The notes below the pieces were generated by a model that was not told the DNA's origin, made no database searches, and saw only the letters and a program-made list of their open reading frames with translations. Position numbers and translations under genes: made by a program. 57,608 bases of DNA, taken from the NCBI GenBank assembly GCA_947464275.1, contig CANHVU010000022.1, positions 1 to 57,608 on the forward strand, in the 5' to 3' direction. Of this stretch, positions 51,334 to 57,608 are shown piece by piece (within the stretch, counting starts at the first letter, position 1; each line of letters opens with the position of its first letter). The DNA comes from Bacteroidota bacterium. Its GTDB lineage: Bacteria > Bacteroidota > Bacteroidia > UKL13-3.

Positions 51334-53358
51334 ATGACTGAATTAAACGAAGTGAATCCTTCTGAAGCTGCATTAAATGCAGAAGCTACTGAGTTAACTA
51401 ATGTAGAAAATACTACAACTGAAAATGTAGTTATTGAAAGTACTGTTGCTGAGCCTACAGCAAGTGTTGAAACAACTATTGTTTATGAAAATAACACAGA
51501 AAAAAAGCATGAAACTATTGATAGTTTAGTAACTGATTCAATTGAAATAGCGCTTGATGAGCATGAGATTGATGCTGATTTAGCCGCAATTGAACATCAT
51601 GAAACTGCTGAGCAATTAGATTACGCAAACAAAACTAAAGATGAGTTATTGGCAATAGCTATAAAAGCCATGAGCGATAAGCCTCACAGTGAAGCGTTGC
51701 AAGTTTTTAAAGATATTAAACCACACTTTGATGCTGCATTAAACGAAGAACAAAATGTTGCCATGCAAAAGTTTATAGAAGAAGGTGGTGAAAAAGACGA
51801 TTTTGAATACAAAGCAGGTGTAACAGCCCGCGATACATTTAATAAAGCTATCAAAGATTTACGCGATAAAATATCAGCTGCTAAGGCTATAGCAGAGGCT
51901 GAACGCGTTAAAAATTTACGTGCTAAAGAAAATATTTTAGACCAAATTAAGGCTTTAAATAGCAGTGAAGAAACCAAAGAAAGTTTGACTAAATTAAAAG
52001 AGTTACAAACTGAATGGAAAAAAATTAAGAATGTTCCAAAAGAACACGTAGAACGCCTTTGGGAAAGTTATAGAGTACTTAACGAAATTTTTTATGATAA
52101 ATTAAGTATAGATAATGAAATTGCGCAATTAGACAGAGAACGTAACTTAGATGCTAAAATAGATTTATGCAAAAAAGTAAGCGAATTAGCTGAAGAAAAA
52201 AGCATTAAATCCGCTTTGATTGCTGTTAAAAAATACCAAGAAGACTGGAGAAATATAGGCCCAGTTCCTAAAGAAGCTAACGAAGAAATTTGGACTCGTT
52301 TTAAAGCTGAGGTTGATAAAATATATGCTAGTATAAAAGCCGAAACTGAAAAAAATGAAGCTGTTCGTCAAGCTAACTTAGTATTGAAATTGGCTTTGAT
52401 TGAAAAATCGAAAGAGTTGGCTACTTATGCTACTACTCGTATTAAAGATTGGATGGAAAAAACCAAAGAAGCCAATGAATTAATGGAAGAGTGGAAAAAA
52501 ATTGGTTACGTACCAATGGCGGAAAGAGAAAAAGTTTGGGAAGAATTTAAAGACATACGCAACACTTTCTTTAACAATAAAAACAATTGGTTCAAATCGT
52601 TTAATGCGGTTAGAAACGAAAATTTAAAGAAAAAACAAGAGTTGGTAAAAGAAGCAGAAAACATTGCTGCTGCGCCAATTGATTGGGGTAAACAAACTGC
52701 TACCATTAAAAATTTACAAGAACAATGGAAACAAGTTGGTCCAGTTCCTGATAAATTCAACGATGAAATTTGGAAGAAATTTAGAACTGCCTGCGATTTG
52801 TTTTTTGAAAAGAAAGCAGAACGTTTTGCGGAGCAAAATGCGGAGCAAGGAGGAAATTTAATTGCTAAAAAAGAATTGATTACTCAGCTAGAAGCAATGG
52901 CTGCCAATGAGGCTGAAAACCCTAATGCTTTGAATGAACTAAAAACCATCCAAGATGCATGGAGCAAAATTGGATTTGTTCCAAATAAGGAAAAAGATGC
53001 TATCAGCAAGTCGTATAACGATTTATTAGATAAAATTTATGGTCGTCACCGCGAGTTACGCAAAAATATGCGCCAAGCCGATGACAGAGCACACTTTGAA
53101 TCGTTAGCTAATAACAATGATGGTGGCCAACGTTTACAACGTGAAGAGCGTATTTTACAAGAACGTATTAAAGGTTTAAAAACCGATATTGATACGTGGG
53201 ATAATAACCTAGGTTTCTTTAAAAATACCAATGCTAAAAACGAAATGGTAATTCAAATCAATGATAAAATTGCAGCTGCAAAACGTATGATTAAGGAATT
53301 GGAAGATAAAATAAAAACCATTAGAACTTTAAAAAATCAAACGCCTAAAGCCGACTAA
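51334..53358 (+). CDS. DUF349-repeat coiled protein
   Basis: 674 residues, very acidic at the start (about 1-115, Glu/Thr/Val-rich, low complexity) and then helical throughout. At least five DUF349 repeats are visible, each near 75 residues with the W-K-x-I/V-G-x-V-P-x-x...W/F core: LQTEWKKIKNVPKEHVERLWESY, YQEDWRNIGPVPKEANEEIWTRF, LMEEWKKIGYVPMAEREKVWEEF, LQEQWKQVGPVPDKFNDEIWKKF and IQDAWSKIGFVPNKEKDAI. A Lys-rich helical C-terminus closes it. No signal peptide, so it is cytoplasmic. The family is common in Bacteroidota and its role is unknown. Confidence 0.9.
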   Translation: MTELNEVNPSEAALNAEATELTNVENTTTENVVIESTVAEPTASVETTIVYENNTEKKHETIDSLVTDSIEIALDEHEIDADLAAIEHHETAEQLDYANKTKDELLAIAIKAMSDKPHSEALQVFKDIKPHFDAALNEEQNVAMQKFIEEGGEKDDFEYKAGVTARDTFNKAIKDLRDKISAAKAIAEAERVKNLRAKENILDQIKALNSSEETKESLTKLKELQTEWKKIKNVPKEHVERLWESYRVLNEIFYDKLSIDNEIAQLDRERNLDAKIDLCKKVSELAEEKSIKSALIAVKKYQEDWRNIGPVPKEANEEIWTRFKAEVDKIYASIKAETEKNEAVRQANLVLKLALIEKSKELATYATTRIKDWMEKTKEANELMEEWKKIGYVPMAEREKVWEEFKDIRNTFFNNKNNWFKSFNAVRNENLKKKQELVKEAENIAAAPIDWGKQTATIKNLQEQWKQVGPVPDKFNDEIWKKFRTACDLFFEKKAERFAEQNAEQGGNLIAKKELITQLEAMAANEAENPNALNELKTIQDAWSKIGFVPNKEKDAISKSYNDLLDKIYGRHRELRKNMRQADDRAHFESLANNNDGGQRLQREERILQERIKGLKTDIDTWDNNLGFFKNTNAKNEMVIQINDKIAAAKRMIKELEDKIKTIRTLKNQTPKAD

Positions 53359-53432
53359 TAATTACCAAAAGACACAATGACATACTGAATAATTAAGTAT
53401 GGTTTTTGAGTTATTTTTATAAAATTAATACA

Positions 53433-54263
53433 ATGACAAAAAAAATAGTAAATGTTGGCGATATAGCATGCGGAAGCAATGAGTTATTCTTAATCTCAGG
53501 CCCTTGTGTTATTGAAGATGAGTCAATAATGATGAAAACTGCCGAAAAATTGAAAGAGGTTTCGGAAAAGTTAAAAATTAAGATGATTTACAAATCATCG
53601 TTTCAAAAAGATAACCGCAGTAGTTTAAAATATTACGATGGTCCAGGATTGGCAAAAGGTGTAGCTATTTTGGCTAAAGTTAAAGAGCAATTTGGTTTTC
53701 CTTTGTTAACCGATATTCATTATCCTGATCAAGCAGCTGCGGCTGGCGAAGTGTGCGATGTGTTACAAATTCCCGCTTACTTATGTATGCAATCTACTTT
53801 AATGGTAGCGGCTGCTAAAACAGGACGAGTAATCAATATCAAACACGGTCAGTTTTTGGCTCCTGAAAACATGAAGCATCCGGTTCAAAAATGCATTGAT
53901 GCAGGAAACAATCAAGTAATTTTAACTGAACGTGGTTTTACTTTTGGTTATAACGATATGGTAGTTGATCCAAGAAGTTTCTTTTTAATGGGACAAATTG
54001 GTTATCCTGTGGTATTTGATATTACCCATTCAATCCGTAAATATGGTATTCCAAGTGCTGATGCAAAAGGCGGAGCGCGTGAGTTTTTACCTGTTTTGAG
54101 TAGAGCTGGAGTTGCTGCTGGAGTTGATGGTGTATTTATTGAAACACATCCTGAACCAGAAAAAGCTTTATGCGATGCAGCTTCTCAATTAAGTGTATAT
54201 CAATTAGAAGAGTTTTTAAAACCGTTAATTGAAATCCACAATTTAGAAGTTAGCTACAGATAA
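53433..54263 (+). CDS. kdsA: 3-deoxy-8-phosphooctulonate (KDO8P) synthase
   Basis: 276 residues from the ATG at 53433 (a TTG at 53406 in the same frame is possible but unneeded). Motifs: LFLISGPCVIEDE (C25 at the metal-ligand position), YKSSFQKDNRSS, LLTDIHYPDQAAAAGEVCDVLQIPAYLC, INIKHGQFLAPENM, LTERGFTFGYNDMVVDPRSF and DITHSIRKYG. It condenses arabinose-5-phosphate with phosphoenolpyruvate to KDO-8-phosphate for lipopolysaccharide. The Cys where E. coli has Asn marks the metal-dependent class. It follows the DUF349 gene by about 75 nt and may be cotranscribed with it. Confidence 0.96.
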   Translation: MTKKIVNVGDIACGSNELFLISGPCVIEDESIMMKTAEKLKEVSEKLKIKMIYKSSFQKDNRSSLKYYDGPGLAKGVAILAKVKEQFGFPLLTDIHYPDQAAAAGEVCDVLQIPAYLCMQSTLMVAAAKTGRVINIKHGQFLAPENMKHPVQKCIDAGNNQVILTERGFTFGYNDMVVDPRSFFLMGQIGYPVVFDITHSIRKYGIPSADAKGGAREFLPVLSRAGVAAGVDGVFIETHPEPEKALCDAASQLSVYQLEEFLKPLIEIHNLEVSYR

Positions 54264-54306
54264 ATCTAGTTGAAAAAAGAACTTTTATAAAACAATAATA
54301 ATATAG

Positions 54307-54335
54307 AAAGACGCAATTTATTGCGTCTTTTTTTT
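54307..54335 (+). terminator. Terminator after kdsA
   Basis: AAAGACGCAA pairs perfectly with TTGCGTCTTT around TTTA, followed by five Ts. Confidence 0.9.
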
Positions 54336-54347
54336 ACCAATTAAATA

Positions 54348-55073
54348 ATGAATTTAAGTAATAATAAAATACTCATAACAGGCGGTGCCACTGGCATTGG
54401 TTTAGGTTTAGCCGAACGTTTTTTAAACGATGGAAATACAGTAATTATTTGTGGAAGAAGACAAGAAGCTTTGAATGAAGCCCAAGCCAAGTTTCCAGCA
54501 TTAATTACCAAACAATGCGATTTAAACAATGAAAATGATAGAATAGAATTGTTTAATTGGATTCAAACCAATCATAACGATTTAAATGTGTTGGTTAATA
54601 ATGCAGGTATTCAAAACTGGATGAATATAACTGATCAAGACTTTTACCAACGTGCTAAAACAGAAATAACCACCAATATTGAAGCACCAATTCATTTAAC
54701 CACTTTGTTTATGAATATGGTAAGTTTAAACACCATAATGAATGTTACTTCAGGTTTATCGTTTGTGCCATTAACCAAAACTCCTGTCTATTCGGCAACT
54801 AAAGCGTTTTTTCATTCGTTAACTTTATCGTTAGCTGAGTTATTAAAAGCTAAAAATATTGAAGTAATCGAAATTATTCCGCCTGCTTTAAATACCGATT
54901 TAGGTGGGAAAGGTTTACATGACCAAGCGCCACCTGTAAGTGCTTTTATTGAATCCATTTTTGAGCAATTGAAAGAAGGAAAAACTACCTTAACTTTTGG
55001 TTTTAGTGAAATAATGAGCAAAGCTACTCCTGATGAGTTAAAACAAGCATTTGCTAGAATGAATCAAGTTTAA
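54348..55073 (+). CDS. Short-chain dehydrogenase/reductase (DltE-like)
   Basis: 241 residues with a complete SDR core: the NAD(P) loop ITGGATGIGLGLA, NNAGIQN, the catalytic S in NVTSGLSF and the Y-x-x-x-K in VYSATKAFFHSL, then IIPPALNTDLGG. GRR after the second strand suggests NADP preference. It resembles DltE-type SDRs, whose substrates are unknown; I do not infer a link to teichoic acid, which this Gram-negative lineage lacks. It begins 13 nt after the kdsA terminator hairpin. Confidence 0.88.
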   Translation: MNLSNNKILITGGATGIGLGLAERFLNDGNTVIICGRRQEALNEAQAKFPALITKQCDLNNENDRIELFNWIQTNHNDLNVLVNNAGIQNWMNITDQDFYQRAKTEITTNIEAPIHLTTLFMNMVSLNTIMNVTSGLSFVPLTKTPVYSATKAFFHSLTLSLAELLKAKNIEVIEIIPPALNTDLGGKGLHDQAPPVSAFIESIFEQLKEGKTTLTFGFSEIMSKATPDELKQAFARMNQV

Positions 55074-55119
55074 TAATTTACAATAGCCATAGGACAACTA
55101 AAGGACTCTAAAAATATAC

Positions 55120-55782
55120 TTAAAGCCTATAATTAATTCCTAATTGTAATCCCAACAACTGAGAGTTGCTAAATGGCAGTTTAGTAGGAATTTTAGCAGT
55201 GGTTGAGTTTACTGTTCCTTCCGTAAATATATAGTTGTAATTAAAAATAACATCTAAATTTAATTTATCAGTAAGTTCATACAAAACACCAGCTTTAGTT
55301 CCAATACTAAATGAAGTTTGTGAATCAAAGTTATAGTTATCCACGCTGTTGTTACTTTGCTTTACGTTTATTTTCACATTCGAAAAAAACAAACCTGTAT
55401 TTACGCCAATTATTGGTTTTAGTTTACTTTTACCAATGTTATAATTAACGCCCAATTTTAGAGCTTGAATAGCGTTAGCATAAGTAATAACTACAGAGTT
55501 AGTACTTTCATAGGTTTCATCTATATTCAATAAATAACTGTAATTGCTTTCTAATTGTATTTTATCTTTTATCAAATACTTAATTGCTAAACCCATAGGA
55601 ATATTTCCTTTTGAAAATGACCTAAAATCTACTGTGGTCGAATTCTTTTTTATAAATGCATCTTCTGCCGAAGACCCCAATGGAATCTGATATCCGCTAA
55701 ATAAACCAATACTTATTTGTGCTTTTACAACAATTACCCCAAGTAGTAATAATGTTAATACTGAAATTTTTTTGCTATTCAT
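55120..55782 (-). CDS. Outer-membrane beta-barrel protein, paralogue of 56679-57359
   Basis: 220 residues. Signal peptide MNSKKISVLTLLLLGVIVVKAQ, then barrel strands: ISIGLFSGYQIPLGSSAEDAF, VDFRSFSKGNIPMGLAIKYL, IQLESNYSYLLNIDE, and a final QLLGLQLGINYRL. Side by side it shares the G-Y-x-x-P-x-G-x-x-A-E-D, D-x-R-x-F-S-K-G-N-I-P-x-G and late LGxxxGxNY/F patterns with the gene at 56679, so they are paralogues. Its ligand is unknown. Distal gene of the minus-strand barrel group. Confidence 0.8.
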   Translation of the reverse strand: MNSKKISVLTLLLLGVIVVKAQISIGLFSGYQIPLGSSAEDAFIKKNSTTVDFRSFSKGNIPMGLAIKYLIKDKIQLESNYSYLLNIDETYESTNSVVITYANAIQALKLGVNYNIGKSKLKPIIGVNTGLFFSNVKINVKQSNNSVDNYNFDSQTSFSIGTKAGVLYELTDKLNLDVIFNYNYIFTEGTVNSTTAKIPTKLPFSNSQLLGLQLGINYRL

Positions 55783-55926
55783 TTTTTTTATTTTTTATAT
55801 TTTTTGTTTTACAAATAAATTATTTTGTTTTTCTACAAGGTATTAATTAGAAGAATAAAATTACCGTTAGCTCAGATTTTCCTACTCGTTCCTTTTGATT
55901 TTGTAATTAATTTAATTGATAATAAA
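55783..55926. other. Spacer between barrel genes
   Basis: AT-rich 144-nt gap with no open frame or hairpin of note. The gene to the right ends here, so the distal barrel may have its own promoter. Confidence 0.3.
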
Positions 55927-56673
55927 CTAGAATTTTCTACCTAAATAATACCTTAAGCCCAGGGAAAAATTTATCTTTCCAAAGTCAACCCTTTCACCAC
56001 CCAAAAGTGTACCATTGTTTTGAAGTAAATTTTCATTAGCCAAAACATAACGAACAGCTGCCTGATTCAAAATGATGCCAGAACTTAAAGCCAAGTGTTT
56101 TCCTATCCGCTTATCGTATTTAAATCCATAAGTTAGTATCAAATCGCTTGTATTGCAGCTACTGTTTTTTCCATCAATAAAAAATTCTTCATTATACTTG
56201 CTTTGACTAACTCCTAAAACAAAATATACGCAATGTTTAGGATTCTTTTTAGCCAAAGCTAGTATCATATTCAATCCTATTAGCCTTGTTCTAATATATA
56301 AATCTAAATTACCCTTGTAAACTGTAGCTGATTTTTGAGAAACAAGGGTTATATTATTACCTGAACCATAACCTTGAATATTTCCATATTCTATTCCCAA
56401 AAACCAACTTCTTTTTTTATTCAAAGCTAAATGTGCATCTACCAAAAAACCAAATCCATTTCTTGCTTTACTGACCACATCAGTTAATGAAGTATTGATA
56501 TAATAATCTCCTCTTAAGCCATATTGGTAAGAATAAAGCGCGTTTATCGAAACAGAAAATTTCTTATCTGCATAACCTTTATTACCATTTACTTGATTTT
56601 GCGCCATGCAGAACTTTACTAAACTTAAAAGTGAAAGCGTAGCAACAAATATTTTTAAATAAACTTTTAGCAT
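55927..56673 (-). CDS. Outer-membrane-type secreted protein, middle gene of the barrel cluster
   Basis: 248 residues. Signal peptide MLKVYLKIFVATLSLLSLVKFCMAQ, then alternating aromatic strands (FSVSINALYSYQYGLRGDYYINTS, FLVDAHLALNKKRSWFLGIEYG, IILNQAAVRYVL) and a final INFSLGLRYYLGRKF. The overall pattern is a small barrel but it lacks the GYxxPxG/FSKGNIP signature of its neighbours, so it is of a different family. It starts 5 nt after the upstream paralogue's stop, so it is co-transcribed with it. Function unknown. Confidence 0.68.
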   Translation of the reverse strand: MLKVYLKIFVATLSLLSLVKFCMAQNQVNGNKGYADKKFSVSINALYSYQYGLRGDYYINTSLTDVVSKARNGFGFLVDAHLALNKKRSWFLGIEYGNIQGYGSGNNITLVSQKSATVYKGNLDLYIRTRLIGLNMILALAKKNPKHCVYFVLGVSQSKYNEEFFIDGKNSSCNTSDLILTYGFKYDKRIGKHLALSSGIILNQAAVRYVLANENLLQNNGTLLGGERVDFGKINFSLGLRYYLGRKF

Positions 56674-56678
56674 AGCTA

Positions 56679-57359
56679 TTAAAAATTAAAGTTTAAACCA
56701 AACTCAGCCCCTAATAGGTGTGAGTTTTCTAATTTGAATACATTCCTATTAATCATATCTTTTTCCTCATTTGTACTTAAAACATAATTATACCTAACAA
56801 GTGCATCAAAAGTAATTTGCTCTGTTAACTGATAATTTATGCCTAACTTAGTACCAAAACCTAATTTATCAACAGAGTTATACTTAGTAATAGTTACATT
56901 ACTTTTATTACCAATATTATTTTCATAAAGGCTGGTTAAATCAGCGCTATACATGCCGATATTTAAACCAACTAAAACGTTTAATCTTTGAGAACACAGT
57001 TTACCAAATAAATAATATACACCTAAATTATAATTAGATAACTTAGTATAAAAAGTAGCCTTATAAGTATTTCCTCCATCAGAAACCATCCAATCATCGT
57101 TAATATTAATTGCGTTTGCATATTCTAATGAAAGTAAAATATTGTTTTTAAACTTATATTTTAATGAAATACCAAGCGGAATGTTACCTTTAGAAAAAGT
57201 TCTATAGTCAGCAAACCTATCTTTATAATTTAAATAAACATCTTCTGCATTATTACCAATTGGTACTAAATAACCAGTAAATGCACCTAAGCTTAATTGT
57301 GCACTTACCTTTGTAATTGCCCAAAAGCAAATTAGTAATACAATTATTTCTTTTTTCAT
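56679..57359 (-). CDS. Outer-membrane beta-barrel protein, paralogue of 55120-55782
   Basis: 226 residues. Signal peptide MKKEIIVLLICFWAITKVSAQ, then LSLGAFTGYLVPIGNNAEDVY, DYRTFSKGNIPLGISLKYKF, LLSLEYANAININDDW and a final HLLGAEFGLNFNF. The pattern and length mirror the gene at 55120. It is the first gene of the group on this strand; the middle gene follows after 5 nt. A gene cut by the window edge lies upstream (57441-57608). Ligand unknown. Confidence 0.8.
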   Translation of the reverse strand: MKKEIIVLLICFWAITKVSAQLSLGAFTGYLVPIGNNAEDVYLNYKDRFADYRTFSKGNIPLGISLKYKFKNNILLSLEYANAININDDWMVSDGGNTYKATFYTKLSNYNLGVYYLFGKLCSQRLNVLVGLNIGMYSADLTSLYENNIGNKSNVTITKYNSVDKLGFGTKLGINYQLTEQITFDALVRYNYVLSTNEEKDMINRNVFKLENSHLLGAEFGLNFNF

Positions 57360-57440
57360 TATTTAATCTTTCATATGGTTTAACTACAATTTATAAAAGG
57401 TTCGGTTATAACACCGACCGCAGGGAAACTTTCTATAAAA

Positions 57441-57608
57441 CTATTTATACAATCGACTACATCTTTTAATGTCTTTATATAAATCATAAGTTATGGAGTC
57501 GTTGTCAAGCTTTAAATATTTGGCATTTTTATCAACTTTTAAAGTTGCACTACGGCTTAATTTTCCATAAAAAATAGATAATGAAGATGTAACATAAGAA
57601 ACAATAAC
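57441..57608 (-). CDS. Partial CDS at right edge, C-terminal 55 residues
   Basis: On the minus strand an open frame runs from the window edge to TAG at 57441-57443. The 55 visible residues read, in part, SLSIFYGKLSRSATLKVDKNA and LKLDNDSITYDLYKDIKRC. The composition is that of a normal protein and no other frame competes, so this is the end of a gene that starts outside the window. No family recognised. It lies about 80 nt upstream of the first barrel gene on the same strand. Confidence 0.55.
   Translation of the reverse strand, partial: VIVSYVTSSLSIFYGKLSRSATLKVDKNAKYLKLDNDSITYDLYKDIKRCSRLYK

Overview
The window is AT-rich chromosomal DNA from a member of the Bacteroidota. Four things point there. 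The 1172-residue surface protein ends in a type IX secretion (T9SS) type A sorting domain. Promoter-like sites follow the Bacteroidota pattern TTG-N18/19-TAnnTTTG (or TAnnTTCG), and starts lack Shine-Dalgarno sequences. Lineage-typical genes and neighbourhoods are present (UpxY/NusG paralogue, divergent tsaD/tamB, coaX-barrel-lptC, pheT-coiled coil-zapA-rny, DUF349, DUF5106/DUF4369 thioredoxin proteins). Many small outer-membrane barrels and lipoproteins carry Bacteroidota-style signals. I cannot place it below phylum. No rRNA, tRNA, CRISPR array, prophage or transposase gene was seen.

Layout. 1-4500 is accessory and repeat-rich: tandem palindromic repeats, a rubrerythrin-like lipoprotein, a small coiled lipoprotein, a BamE-like protein, a DUF2459 protein, REP-like elements and a duplicated upstream segment. 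4546-7260 holds a POT peptide transporter, an orphan UpxY antiterminator and a DUF421 membrane protein. 7712-13847 is housekeeping: yidC, rsfS, birA, coaX, an outer-membrane barrel, lptC and a 56-residue two-TM protein. 13868-18722 has an ion-transporter-family protein, DUF5329, a thioredoxin-domain protein, 3-hydroxyacyl-CoA dehydrogenase and a CoA-binding protein. 18802-23475 is pheT, a coiled-coil protein, zapA and rny. 23633-30606 has two related barrels, then divergent tsaD and tamB. 30685-34212 has a signal-less periplasmic-binding-fold protein, accC, a lipocalin-like lipoprotein and a small membrane protein. 34278-37263 is a regulatory operon: sigma-54 activator, single receiver, and a sugar transferase with a degenerate receiver fused at its N-terminus. 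37417-43497 has an unknown secreted protein, DedA, clpP, cryptochrome DASH and Prc protease. 43558-53358 has a TonB-like protein, the T9SS cargo, a YdeP-type molybdoprotein with a DUF7009-like partner, and a DUF349 protein. 53433-57608 has kdsA, an SDR oxidoreductase, three barrel-type genes (two of them paralogues) and an edge-truncated gene.

The strongest common theme is envelope biogenesis: membrane insertion (yidC), lipopolysaccharide (kdsA, lptC), outer-membrane assembly (tamB), T9SS cargo, exopolysaccharide initiation and many barrels. The least conventional unit is the two-component/sugar-transferase operon at 34278-37263: a phosphorelay-type activator and a free CheY-like protein are co-transcribed with an undecaprenyl-phosphate sugar-1-phosphate transferase whose own receiver domain has lost the phospho-accepting Asp and the conserved Lys. 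Most convergent gene ends share perfect hairpins that can stop transcription from both sides.
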